NCBI RefSeq assembly: GCF_003075415.1
Contig: NZ_QDAH01000035.1
Coordinates: 1-61,573 of the forward strand
Source of the DNA: Microvirga sp. KLBC 81
Lineage (GTDB): Bacteria; Pseudomonadota; Alphaproteobacteria; Rhizobiales; Beijerinckiaceae
Direction: 5' to 3'
Length of the DNA stretch: 61,573 nucleotides
The first letter of the stretch is position 1, and each line of letters begins with the position of its first letter. Below, piece by piece: positions 9,633 through 17,930 of the stretch. The notes below the pieces were generated by a model, which ran no database searches, was not told the origin of the DNA, and saw only the letters and a program-made list of their open reading frames with translations. The position numbers were made by a program, and so were the translations under genes.

Positions 9633-9918
9633 GGGCCGACCTCCGATGGCTTGGATCAAAGATCGTACCGACAAGGATCGCTCGATCTTGATCACGGGAC
9701 AGGTACACATCGAGCCAGCGCCGGAAGGCGTCCACCATCGCATCGCCGCGACCGGATTCTGCAAGAGCGAGCATCGCGGCGCCGAGGGTGAATTTCACTT
9801 GATTCGCGGTCCGGCGATTGGAGCGATCGAGAGAGCGACGTAGGCGTGCAACTCGCGCCCGGGCATTCCCTTCCCTCACACGTGCCAGCTCCAGCCTTCG
9901 TTCGAGCGAGTCCATCAT
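9619..9918 (-). CDS. MobC-like relaxosome accessory protein
   Basis: A 99-residue basic helical protein starting MMDSLERRLELARVREGNAR, with a strong ribosome-binding site (GGGGGACAGG) just before the ATG at 9918. The body (VKFTLGAAMLALAESGRG, then FRRWLDVYLSRDQDRAIL) resembles the small mobilisation proteins encoded next to MobQ relaxases, which help melt oriT. It is divergent from the relaxase gene across about 180 bases, the usual place for an oriT and shared regulation. Confidence 0.55.
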   Translation of the reverse strand: MMDSLERRLELARVREGNARARVARLRRSLDRSNRRTANQVKFTLGAAMLALAESGRGDAMVDAFRRWLDVYLSRDQDRAILVGTIFDPSHRRSAHDAA

Positions 9919-10099
9919 CCTGTCCCCCTTCGCCGTGTGCAACAGGAGTAAGAGTAACCGGCGCTTTGCCTGGCACGAGAGCGGGTTCAAGCTGGCCAAC
10001 ACGGGGAGAGGAAACCGAGCAGGCAGGTTCGCCTATACATTGCTGCCGCAACGTGGCTCGAAAAGATCTTTACGGCGGTCCCCGTTTCCGCCGGCGGAG
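9919..10099. promoter_or_regulatory. Divergent mobC/relaxase intergenic region, candidate oriT
   Basis: This 181-base gap separates divergent mobilisation genes. In MobQ systems the nick region normally lies here. I can point to no unambiguous inverted repeat or nic consensus, so the assignment rests on position only. Promoters for both transcripts should lie in it. Confidence 0.3.
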
Positions 10100-11449
10100 A
10101 TGATCATGACGGGGTTCTTTCGTGTTCAGCTCGGTGTTGTCAGCCGATCGGAAGGCCACTCCGCCGTGAAGCGGTCCGCGTACCAATCCTGCGGTCGCCT
10201 CGTTGACCATGAGGGCCGGCGGTTCGATTACTCTCGGAAGGGAGCGGAGCATGCCTTGACTGTCATGCTGTGCCCCGACGGGGCACCGGAATGGACGCGC
10301 GATCCTGGCGAACTCTGGAGGCGGGCTGCCGCGACGGAGAAGCGGGTAGACGCCCAAGAGGCGCGGATCATTGATCTGTCGATGCCGCGACAGGTTCCCC
10401 ATTCGCTCTGGGAGGCTTGTATCCGGTATGTCTATGAGCCCTTCCGTGAACGAGGAATGGTCCTCCAGATCGATGTTCACGACAGCCCGGCCAGCGACGG
10501 TGGACGCAACGTTAACATCCATGGGCTTGCGACACTCCGCCGGATCGAGGGCGACGACTTCGCGAAACGGAAGGAGCGTTCATGGAATGACTGGCTTCGC
10601 GAACGGGATGGACGCACCATCCGGAAAATGGTGGCTGAACGCCTAACGGCCTTCTGCCGAGATCACAACATCGACTATGCTGCGGACGCCCGCTCAAATG
10701 CCGAACGAGACTGGCCTGGCCCGGAACCGGAGTTGCCCCGGTGGAACTGGGAGGCTGCGAAGCGCACCGGGGCTCCGACTGAAGCCTTGACTGCCCTCCA
10801 TCACCATCGCCGCCTCCGTAAGGAGTGGGAGGATGCCAAGGCGGAGCTGGACGCCATCAACATCGAGGTCGCAGTGATCGAGCGCGCCCAGCGGAGCCGT
10901 CGGGCCCCGCGCTTGAACCCGGCCCGGGCAGCAGAGAAGGCTGCGGCTCGCCGAGACCGACGCGCAGCGGTGCTCCGAGCTTGGTATGGTGGGACTTGGA
11001 TTGAGGCTGCGGAGGTCGCCGAGATCGCCAAGGCTCGTTACGATGAGGGCCGTGAATGTCTCTGGCTAAACCTCCGGGACGGCAGCTCGCTGATCGACAC
11101 TGGCGAAGCCATTCATTTCCGAGGGCGGATTACCGCAACTGCCGCAATGGAGACAGCCGCCGCCGCGGAACGCCATGGTTGGCGGGAGGTCGAAGTTTGG
11201 GGCGATCGTGCCTACAAGGACGAGGTGACAATCGCCTGCCTGCTTCGCGGGATCACGGTGACGAACCACCACTTGTCACCACAGGCCCAAGCTCGGCCGA
11301 TAAGCTGCTGTTGGAACGGGCAGCATCCTCAACAGGGACGCCTCTGGATAGAGGCTGTGCATCACCAGCGCCAGTATCAAGCTTGGATGTGTACCGACGT
11401 CTTCTTACCAATCGTAGAGAATATCTCAAAGAAGCAGAGTCGGAGGTAA
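10100..11449 (+). CDS. MobA/MobL-family (MobQ) relaxase with C-terminal LPD7-like domain
   Basis: The relaxase nicks oriT and pilots the strand during mobilisation. The N-terminus (VSRSEGHSAVKRSAYQSCGR) is the MobA/MobL signature containing the catalytic Tyr region, followed by a histidine segment (VNIHGLATLRRIEG) of the metal site. After a charged coiled-coil stretch (residues ~235-320) comes an LPD7-like module (AAAAERHGWREVEVWGDRAY). The ATG at 10100 is chosen because upstream codons look non-coding and homology begins at once. At 449 residues the primase or other C-terminal parts of larger relaxases are absent, and the last ~60 residues look unrelated, so the tail may be altered. Confidence 0.75.
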   Translation: MIMTGFFRVQLGVVSRSEGHSAVKRSAYQSCGRLVDHEGRRFDYSRKGAEHALTVMLCPDGAPEWTRDPGELWRRAAATEKRVDAQEARIIDLSMPRQVPHSLWEACIRYVYEPFRERGMVLQIDVHDSPASDGGRNVNIHGLATLRRIEGDDFAKRKERSWNDWLRERDGRTIRKMVAERLTAFCRDHNIDYAADARSNAERDWPGPEPELPRWNWEAAKRTGAPTEALTALHHHRRLRKEWEDAKAELDAINIEVAVIERAQRSRRAPRLNPARAAEKAAARRDRRAAVLRAWYGGTWIEAAEVAEIAKARYDEGRECLWLNLRDGSSLIDTGEAIHFRGRITATAAMETAAAAERHGWREVEVWGDRAYKDEVTIACLLRGITVTNHHLSPQAQARPISCCWNGQHPQQGRLWIEAVHHQRQYQAWMCTDVFLPIVENISKKQSRR

Positions 11450-11569
11450 TGGGGAGTGACTTGGCCGAGCCAGCGCCTGCATATCGCCCTAGGCCTGACC
11501 CCGTGCAGGAACGAAACAGCTCAAACCGGAAATAATTTCTGGTTTGAGCAAATTTCGGATGGTGAAACT

Positions 11570-12187
11570 CTACCGATGCTGATGCCCCGGTCGGCAGACG
11601 AACGCAGGCGCGTACTGCGCGGTAGATGTCGGCGCATGAGCTCGCAGATCCATAAAGCGCCTCAGGAAAGCCTGTCGGGATTCGTCTGGGCTCAAATAAG
11701 ATATCTTTATCGGCGCTGGTATAACCCTCGTCAGCACAGCCCAGTCATCTGTCCCGGGAGGCATCACTTGGGACTGTTCAGCGGCCAGCACGCGGAGGTC
11801 GGCAGCCTTAACTATCTCTTTTGATTCAGGATCAAGGCCGAACCGCTCATAAATAGCGGCTTCAACGTTCTTTTCGATCCGTTTGTAATCCGGGAGCAAC
11901 TGCTTAAGAGGCCTTGTAATATCCCCAAGAAAAGCCTCAGCGGCGTCGTGAAGAAGCGCCTCAAGCTCATAAGACTCGACAGTGCAACTCACGTAGAGAC
12001 TGTGTTCTGCTACCGAATAGAACCGCCTGCATTGGCCGGCATAACGACATATGTTGCCTAGGCCGTGCGCGATGTCCTCAATTGTGAACTCACTGTTCTG
12101 AGGATCCAGCAGGTCAAACCAGCGACCGCTGGCGAGCATGATCTGAGGTCCCTTCCCCATTCTGACAGCGACTGTCCGTTCTCGCAT
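11570..12187 (-). CDS. HD-domain phosphohydrolase, YfbR/DatZ-like (predicted dNTP/dNMP hydrolase)
   Basis: The 205-residue protein has the metal-binding set of HD hydrolases: H62 in YSVAEHSLYVS, H80-D81 in EALLHDAAEAFLGDI, and D130 in KAADLRVLAAEQ. The 'LLHDAAEAFLGDI.RPLK' pattern is typical of the YfbR group, which includes 5'-deoxynucleotidases and DatZ, the dATP triphosphohydrolase that removes dATP in 2-aminoadenine phages. The last ~30 residues (after FLRRFMDLRA) look less conserved. The gene is divergent from the PurZ-like gene with starts ~96 bases apart, so the two probably share a control region. The substrate cannot be read from sequence, and YfbR-type monophosphate activity is equally possible. 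Confidence 0.75.
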   Translation of the reverse strand: MRERTVAVRMGKGPQIMLASGRWFDLLDPQNSEFTIEDIAHGLGNICRYAGQCRRFYSVAEHSLYVSCTVESYELEALLHDAAEAFLGDITRPLKQLLPDYKRIEKNVEAAIYERFGLDPESKEIVKAADLRVLAAEQSQVMPPGTDDWAVLTRVIPAPIKISYLSPDESRQAFLRRFMDLRAHAPTSTAQYAPAFVCRPGHQHR

Positions 12188-12283
12188 CGCACAATCCTCC
12201 CCTGTTCATATTGACTAACTGGGACTTTAACCTCCGCCAACCGAACATTATCTTTGCCGAGCCTTGTCCCCAGGAGTTTAATC
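12188..12283. promoter_or_regulatory. Divergent promoter region between HD hydrolase and PurZ-like fusion
   Basis: This short gap is AT-richer than its surroundings and holds the start-proximal signals of both genes, including the AGGAG ribosome-binding site 8 bases before the ATG at 12284. No palindromic operator is obvious. The arrangement suggests co-regulated expression of both enzymes. Confidence 0.45.
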
Positions 12284-13879
12284 ATGCCGACAATTGTCGT
12301 CCTTTCCGGCCCTGTGGGCGCAGGAAAGTCTGCCTTCGCGGAAGCCCTAAAGAAACGCGGCTCAGTTCATAGTGTTTCAACGCGGCGCTTCCTAATAGCG
12401 AGAACCGGTGCTCCAGAGGAACGCGCTGCGCTCCAAGAAGCTGGAGACGCCTTGGATCGTGAGACTAGCGGGGCATGGGTCGCGGATGCTGCCGCCGAAG
12501 CCATGGAGGCGAATCCTGGGTCAGAGTTTCTCTTGATTGACTCCGCTAGGATTCCCGGACAGGTGGAAAGGCTTCGTGATCGCTTTGGCCGTGTACGCGT
12601 CCTCCACGTCCATTTAACAGCCCCGGATGAAGTCCTTGAACAGCGATATCTCGCCCGTCATAAGGAGGTGCAGGAATTTGAGACCTATGCAGAGGTCAAA
12701 CTCAGCAAGACGGAGTCTCAGATAGAAAGGCTGGCCGCTATCGCTGATGTTCAGTTGGATACTACCAGCGGGGGCCCAGTTCATCTCGCCGCACGCGCAT
12801 TGACGGGACGGTTTCCCACTGTTCCGGATCAGAAGCGCCTCGTCGACGTGATAATTGGCGGTCAGTACGGGAGCGAGGGAAAGGGCAATATCTGCGCGTA
12901 CATTGCACGCGATTACGACGTTCTTGTACGGGTTGGTGGCCCGAACGCAGGCCACAAAGTCGCAGAGCCGCCATACAAGTTTATCCAGCTCCCATCCGGC
13001 ACAGGGGCCAACAAAGAGGCTCAGATTCTCATCGCAGCCGGATCAACGATCTGGCTCCCACAAATGATGCTTGAAATTCTGGACCATCCGCATCTTGGTC
13101 CCGGACGCCTCATCATCGATAAGCAGGCCATGATCATTGATGATGAGGATCGCCGGATTGAGGCTGCCGCGCTTGAATCGATCTCCTCTACAAAACAAGG
13201 CGTAGGCTCCGCCAGCGCACGCAAAATCATGAACCGCGGTGATAAGCCAGGGTTTGGCCCGCCCGTGAGACTCGCCAAGGACGTCCCGGAACTCAAGCGA
13301 TATGTTGGCGATACGAAGGCTGAACTCGACAAAGCGTACGCCGCCGGACATCGAGTTTTGGTCGAAGGAACCCAAGGCACAGGCTTGAGCATCCATCATG
13401 GAACTTATCCACATGTGACGTCCCGTGAGACATCGGCAGCAGGATGTTTGGCCGATGCAGGGATCGCACCAACGCGGGTTCGAAAAGTCATCATGGTGAT
13501 GAGAACCTATCCCATTCGTGTCGGCGGGGATTCCGGTCCAATGGGTGTAGAGATTGATTGGGAGACGGTATCTGATCGTTCAGGGATTTCGCTGGAGACC
13601 CTGCTTGATACAGAGAAGGGAACAGTGTCCGGTCGCAAGCGCAGGGTAGCGGAATTTGATTTGGAGCAAGTCCGTCGATCCGCAGCGCTGAATGGCGCAA
13701 CAGAGATCGCGCTCACCTTCGCGGATTATTTATCAGCCTCCAATGCGAGCGCCCGCGCCTATGATGAGCTTGATCCAAAAACTAGGTCATTCATAGAAGA
13801 GGTTGAGCAGGCAACCGGCATCTCGGTGACACTCGTGTCTTCCGGCTTTGGTCCAGCTCATATGACCGACAGAAGGTGA
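12284..13879 (+). CDS. P-loop kinase fused to PurZ-like adenylosuccinate synthetase
   Basis: Residues 1-175 form an NMP-kinase-like P-loop domain (GPVGAGKS at 9-16; FLLIDSARIPG; a lid-like segment around 116-145). Residues ~186-531 form a short PurA-type synthetase (~345 aa, versus ~430 for housekeeping PurA): GGQYGSEGKG (192-201), NAGH (221-224), EGTQGTGLSIHHGTYPHVTS (361-380), and SGRKRR (449-454). The catalytic Asp of the GDEGKG loop is Ser197 here, and the GTP-recognition TKLD is TFAD (478-481). Both changes are reported for phage PurZ, which joins Asp to dGMP using (d)ATP, on the way to 2-aminoadenine. The fused kinase could supply or process the nucleotide. The start has AGGAG at good spacing, and the stop overlaps the next gene. 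An IMP-using orphan PurA paralogue is the alternative. Confidence 0.78.
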   Translation: MPTIVVLSGPVGAGKSAFAEALKKRGSVHSVSTRRFLIARTGAPEERAALQEAGDALDRETSGAWVADAAAEAMEANPGSEFLLIDSARIPGQVERLRDRFGRVRVLHVHLTAPDEVLEQRYLARHKEVQEFETYAEVKLSKTESQIERLAAIADVQLDTTSGGPVHLAARALTGRFPTVPDQKRLVDVIIGGQYGSEGKGNICAYIARDYDVLVRVGGPNAGHKVAEPPYKFIQLPSGTGANKEAQILIAAGSTIWLPQMMLEILDHPHLGPGRLIIDKQAMIIDDEDRRIEAAALESISSTKQGVGSASARKIMNRGDKPGFGPPVRLAKDVPELKRYVGDTKAELDKAYAAGHRVLVEGTQGTGLSIHHGTYPHVTSRETSAAGCLADAGIAPTRVRKVIMVMRTYPIRVGGDSGPMGVEIDWETVSDRSGISLETLLDTEKGTVSGRKRRVAEFDLEQVRRSAALNGATEIALTFADYLSASNASARAYDELDPKTRSFIEEVEQATGISVTLVSSGFGPAHMTDRR

Positions 13880-14577
13880 TCCAATTGCAAGTAGATGAAC
13901 TTGTTGAGCATTATCCGCGGCTCTGGCACATGGCCCATCAGGATAGTTGGGCGGCAATACGTGAGCATGGCCTTCAGAGCACATCCGCAATCCTTGACCA
14001 ATATGGGGTCGAAGGCGAAGCAAGAAAGCGTCTTGAGGAAATGCGCAGGCCTGAATCCGTCCCGCTCCAAAGAGCTGGGCTCCCCGGAGCGGTAATTCGC
14101 GACCAAAAGCCGATAAAAGAGTCAGCTTTAGCGGGATGCCTACAAGATGGCCTTCAGCCTAGTGATTGGTATCGGATCCTCAATGCGCACTCATTCTTTT
14201 GGCTTCATCGAGATCGAGTTCGGGGCCTCCTAAAAGCCCGAGCGTACAGAAATTTGGAACAGACGGTACTCACAGTCGATACCGGAAGTCTTGTCGCCTC
14301 ACATAAAGATCGAATCCTGCTCAGCCCAATTAATAGTGGAGCGACCATCTATACGCCCACACCTCGTGGTAAGAACACATTTCTGAGAATTGAAGACTTC
14401 CCATTTAAGGAGAGGCGCCGGACGCGCCCGCTCTCCGGTACGGTAGTAGAGTTGCTGGTTAAGTATTCCGTTCCAGATATTGCCGATCATGTTCTTGCAG
14501 TGCATCGCGTTCGAGGCAGCGACATCATCGAAACCATCTGGCGCAGCGATAGGGCCACTGATGACGACTGTCCATGA
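13876..14577 (+). CDS. DUF7002-like protein, possible ADP-ribosyltransferase fold
   Basis: The GTG start at 13876 overlaps the stop of the kinase-PurZ gene in a GTGA junction, so it is translationally coupled to it. The 233-residue protein opens with YPRLWHMAHQDSWAAIREHG followed by LQSTSAIL. This 'lwH....sw..Ir..GL.St' pattern matches the DUF7002 family and resembles the first strand and helix of ART-fold enzymes. Later segments are WYRILNAHSFFWLHRDRV, VLTVDTGSLV, and LLSPINSGATIY with an NSG motif. Catalytic residues are not established. Strict coupling implies it works with the fusion enzyme, as partner, modifier or effector. Confidence 0.6.
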   Translation: MIQLQVDELVEHYPRLWHMAHQDSWAAIREHGLQSTSAILDQYGVEGEARKRLEEMRRPESVPLQRAGLPGAVIRDQKPIKESALAGCLQDGLQPSDWYRILNAHSFFWLHRDRVRGLLKARAYRNLEQTVLTVDTGSLVASHKDRILLSPINSGATIYTPTPRGKNTFLRIEDFPFKERRRTRPLSGTVVELLVKYSVPDIADHVLAVHRVRGSDIIETIWRSDRATDDDCP

Positions 14578-14598
14578 TGAATACGTAGCCGGTTATTT

Positions 14599-15966
14599 CT
14601 AGTCGGCCAAGTTATGTTCCAACCGCGCAGGCCGACGTGCTTTTCGGAGCAGGTCGGCCACATGACTGGTAAGACCTACCTCTCCGACGACCGTCACACC
14701 AACACCGTTGTCAAGGCGGGAAAGTAAGTTGCGGAGGCTTTCAATTCCGGCCGAAACCTCAAAACGAACCCACTTATCCGCATCCCCGGGCACAATAACT
14801 TGCTCACTTGTACCCGTACCTCCCCGGTGCAATTGTACTATCCATGCCTGCTCACCATCATGCACCCACTCGAAACGGATAGCACCAAGTCGATCAGAGA
14901 GTTGGCTATGTAGCGTGCGAACACTCTCAAGGATTTCCGCGGGGAGCTTCTCTGGTGCGTCTAGCCCTAGCATGAATCGGTCGCCCTCCCCCTGACGCCC
15001 CTCGACGAGCAACCGCCCCTCTGCACCTACAACAGCAGCTCCAGAATAGCGTGCGCGAACAGCCGCCTGGCAGAGAACTGATGCAAGTACATTCCCCTCT
15101 GGATCTTCACGTGAAAGAAGGCGGTAGGGATCGACCCAGCCCTTTACTGTTGTGAAAAGTCCAGGCTGAGGCTCGGCGGGACACGTCCGCGTCCACACCT
15201 CGAGCGATCCTGTTTCCTGCCCGAATGAAAATGGCGCCACCCGACGCCCTATAACCAGTGTCTTCGGGACTGGAGCACCAAGCAGATGTGCCATAAGAAG
15301 GCCATAGGCCTTATCACCGAGATGGCGACTGAATCTATTTGGCCATGCCAACGTCGCGGCAGGCGGGATGGGCACGTTCAGCTCTCTTTCCCAGACCAGC
15401 GTATGTGTGCCCCGGTGTCCCCTCGGCCGGGGGTGTAGACTGAATTCCAGTCGAGCGCCGTCACCCGCACGGATTTGAGGTTCAAAGCCATAGACGATTT
15501 GGAACATCCGAAGTGCCATCTCAAGGGGCAGCGACGCGACGCCTGGCTTCTCGACGCACCGCGGGGTGTCATCTGGAGCGAACTCAACCGTCTCTCCTTG
15601 GACAACACCCGATACGCCGCCGTCGGCAACATCAATCGTCTCATTCACAATCAGATGGAGGCCTTCGCTGCTTAACCTTTCCAGTACCTCCATCACCCCG
15701 TCGACTGTTTCGATACCATAAACGAACTCCCTGCTACGCGGGCTTTCTGGGGCGTAGCTGCGGACGTTTACTTTACGGTCGGCTGCGGCAGCAAGGACTG
15801 CCGCTACGGCACCTTCCGGGGCATCGAACCTCATATTGGCAGGATAGCCAGAGATCCGGCAGAATCCTTGCTGAAGTCGCCCCTCTATTGGTCTGAAGCT
15901 CACGAACTGGGCGACATTCCCGATCTCCGCCAAAGCGTCGAGGGTTTCGTCCTTGTAATGTGCCAT
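14599..15966 (-). CDS. Predicted ATP-grasp/PPDK-N-like protein, convergent to the PurZ cluster
   Basis: From the ATG at 15966 (MAHYKDETLDALAEIGNVAQ; upstream in-frame codons look non-coding) the protein has 455 residues. The N-terminal ~150 residues are unfamiliar. The C-terminal half has GDKAYGLLMAHLLGAPVPKT, a GEGD loop, and finally RFEWVHDGEQAWIVQLHRGG, which resembles the 'iEWa.dg..lyiLQ.Rp' end of the ATP-grasp domain in pyruvate-phosphate dikinase and PEP synthase. No His-swivel or PEP domains are present. It ends 21 bases from the DUF7002 gene on the opposite strand. A nucleotide-dependent ligase or phosphotransferase role is inferred; link to the PurZ-like enzyme rests on position. 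Confidence 0.5.
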   Translation of the reverse strand: MAHYKDETLDALAEIGNVAQFVSFRPIEGRLQQGFCRISGYPANMRFDAPEGAVAAVLAAAADRKVNVRSYAPESPRSREFVYGIETVDGVMEVLERLSSEGLHLIVNETIDVADGGVSGVVQGETVEFAPDDTPRCVEKPGVASLPLEMALRMFQIVYGFEPQIRAGDGARLEFSLHPRPRGHRGTHTLVWERELNVPIPPAATLAWPNRFSRHLGDKAYGLLMAHLLGAPVPKTLVIGRRVAPFSFGQETGSLEVWTRTCPAEPQPGLFTTVKGWVDPYRLLSREDPEGNVLASVLCQAAVRARYSGAAVVGAEGRLLVEGRQGEGDRFMLGLDAPEKLPAEILESVRTLHSQLSDRLGAIRFEWVHDGEQAWIVQLHRGGTGTSEQVIVPGDADKWVRFEVSAGIESLRNLLSRLDNGVGVTVVGEVGLTSHVADLLRKARRPARLEHNLAD

Positions 15967-16503
15967 TCGTGCCTCGATAGTTATTAAATTGGGCTTACCA
16001 CCCCGCGAGGGTTGAGTAGCGGATTGCGTGCCCGCCCGTAAGGCCTCAGAGCGGTCAAGAACAGCCCAAAAGCTACCGCGAGGTACCTGGGGCCATCCTA
16101 CGACACAGATGTTCACACTTCTTGGCTAACAAAACCTCTACGGGGTTTCCATTCTTGAATGTTCGGGTCGTCGCCCTGAGACTCAATAAGCCTATATGAA
16201 ATGACATATCAGTTTATGACCAATTGCTGCAAACATGTCCCGTTTCGCACCGAAGCCTTCCGTGCTTGAATCCACGTATCGGCTGAAGTACAGGGAAACG
16301 TATCGTTGGCCCTGTGCGCCGGGCCCGAATGCCTTGGATTCCTTGAGAAACGGCGGAAATTGGCGAAGAGTCTCCCCCTCTCCGCCATTTAACCCTTTGA
16401 TCCACAAGGATCTCTGAGGTTCAGGCCGAGGACCGCCAGAGCGTCCGAACCAGCCCAACAGATCAGTCCGTCACACTGGTGTCACAACGACGGACAAAAG
16501 ACT
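15967..16503. other. Intergenic stretch with tRNA-Ser 3'-end-like sequence (candidate att site)
   Basis: No gene is supported in these ~540 bases. At 16368-16387 the sequence GAGTCTCCCCCTCTCCGCCA resembles the T-arm/acceptor 3' end of bacterial tRNA-Ser, but no tRNA body precedes it. Integrases often target tRNA 3' ends, and the truncated integrase starts 117 bases downstream, so this may be an attachment-site remnant. I found no second copy in the window. Confidence 0.3.
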
Positions 16504-17081
16504 ATGGCGACTATCCGCAAGCGCGGTTCTTCCTGGCAGGCTCAAGTGCGCCGTCAGGGCTTCCCTCTCCTCACAAAGACCTTCTCCTCAAAGGCCGATG
16601 CAGCCGCCTGGGCAAGAGAGCAGGAGCGTGCAGTGGATCGGGGCGAACTGCCCATCAACCACCGAGAACTAAAGAGCGTCACTGTTCGCGATCTCCTCAA
16701 CCGATATGAGCGGGAGGTCACGATCAGAAAGCGCGGAGCCGACCGGGAGCAGTTCAAGCTCCGTGTGATCAGCGCCCACAGCATCGCCAAGGCAACTGTG
16801 GATGAAGTAACGGGAGCGATGGTTGCTCGATATCGGGATGATCGTCTCAAGATCGTCACCAGCGGAACTGTGCGGCGAGAGCTGGCAATTCTCCAGCACT
16901 GCTTCGAAGTAGCGCGCCGGGAATGGGATCTTCCGATCAGCCACAACCCTGTCCGTCAAATCACCCTACCTGAACCGAGCAGATCTCGTCAGCGCCGTTT
17001 GGCTCCAGAGGAGATTGAGAGCTTCTGGGCAGCGGCGGATCGCGCACGGGCTTGGTACGTCAAGCCACTGGTCCTCTTAGA
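16504..17081 (+). pseudogene. Tyrosine recombinase/phage integrase, N-terminal half only
   Basis: The frame begins MATIRKRGSSWQAQVRRQGF (Arm-type DNA-binding start) and continues through a SAM-like core-binding domain (TVRDLLNRYEREVTIRKRGA; VRRELAILQHCFEVARREWD) into the beginning of the catalytic domain (IESFWAAADRARAWYVKPLV). At about 17082 it is cut by an IS630-type sequence before the first catalytic Arg. All R-H-R-Y residues are missing, so it is inactive. It probably once mobilised the flanking island. Confidence 0.8.
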
Positions 17082-17930
17082 GCCTCGGATATTTAATCGG
17101 ACGCGTATCCTGCGTGCTTCAGATAGTTCCAGCATTCGCTCGGCTCAAAGAGATTGCAGATGTCACCCAAGACTCGCCACAGCGCGTCAAAGGTTCGGGC
17201 TTCCGCTTTACGTAGATGCGCTTTGATCTTGGCGAAGGCCTGCTCGATCGGGTTCGAATCGGGCGAATAAGCGGGCAGGAACAGGAACCAGGCCCCTCGT
17301 TGCTTCAGGCATTCGGCCGCCCTTTCACTTTTATGGACCGCCAGGTTGTCGAGGATCACCACGTCGCCTTTGCGCAGCGTTGGAGCCAACTGCGTCGCGA
17401 TGTAGGTATCAAAGGCCGAGCGGGTGATGGGACCGTCGATGATCCAAGGGGCGCTCAGCTCATGACAGCGGAGCGCGGCCAGGAAAGTATGGGTCTTCCA
17501 AGGGCCAAACGGAGCGCTTGCGCGTAACCGCTGGCCCTTGCGGCTACGCCCGCGCAGGCGGGTCATCTTGGTGTTGACGTACGTTTCATCCAAGAACAGC
17601 AAGCGATCCGGTTGCTGGCGCATGCGCGGCTGACGCTGGCCGGTCCAGACGCGGCGGTCCTCACGAATGGCGGCGCGTGCGCATTCCGCGGCCATCTGCG
17701 ATTTTTTTAGATGTGACCCCGGATCGGCACAGCAGGCGCGAGAGCATCGCGGGGGCGGCCACCACCCCGTGCTGCTCCAAGAGACGAGCCGCGAGTTCGG
17801 GCATAGTGATGGCGGGCTCGGCCTCCACCGTCTGCACCAGAAAGCTCTCGTAGGGCGCGAGCTTGCCTTGTCCTCGCGGCCGGCCCTGGCGAGCCGGCGC
17901 AGGGGACCCGGACTGCGCCTGGCGCCGGGC
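17082..17930 (-). mobile_element. IS630-family element, 5' truncated, inserted in integrase
   Basis: The minus strand holds two frames joined at a run of seven A (near 17704-17710): an upstream frame with [20 protein letters not shown] and [20 protein letters not shown], and the DDE frame 17093-17695. This split at an A-rich slippery site is normal for IS630. The outer end (GAGCCTCGGATATTTAATCG) abuts the integrase. The other end and the first helix-turn-helix are missing where IS481 begins near 17931, so the element is dead. Confidence 0.75.
17093..17695 (-). CDS. IS630-family transposase, DDE domain frame
   Basis: The 200-residue frame carries the DDE_3 catalytic core: [14 protein letters not shown] (first Asp), [15 protein letters not shown] (second Asp), and [20 protein letters not shown] (Glu). 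It would normally be translated as a frameshift fusion with the upstream helix-turn-helix frame, which is truncated here. Catalytic residues are intact, so it could act only on related ends in trans if it were expressed. Confidence 0.75.
   Translation of the reverse strand: MAAECARAAIREDRRVWTGQRQPRMRQQPDRLLFLDETYVNTKMTRLRGRSRKGQRLRASAPFGPWKTHTFLAALRCHELSAPWIIDGPITRSAFDTYIATQLAPTLRKGDVVILDNLAVHKSERAAECLKQRGAWFLFLPAYSPDSNPIEQAFAKIKAHLRKAEARTFDALWRVLGDICNLFEPSECWNYLKHAGYASD

Noticed and set aside
10070..10522. Minus-strand frame opposite the MobQ relaxase
   Set aside because: No motif; it is the shadow of conserved relaxase sequence.
12284..13879. Housekeeping purA
   Set aside because: The catalytic Asp and guanine-reading Lys are replaced, the domain is ~85 residues shorter than bacterial PurA, and it is fused to a kinase in an accessory island.
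16320..16390. A complete tRNA-Ser gene
   Set aside because: Only the acceptor-like 3' end is present; no D-arm, anticodon or variable arm can be folded upstream.
438..17930. Recent composite transposon made by two identical IS481 copies
   Set aside because: The two IS481 copies differ at several residues and both lack their catalytic domains, so they could not have moved the block recently as a unit.
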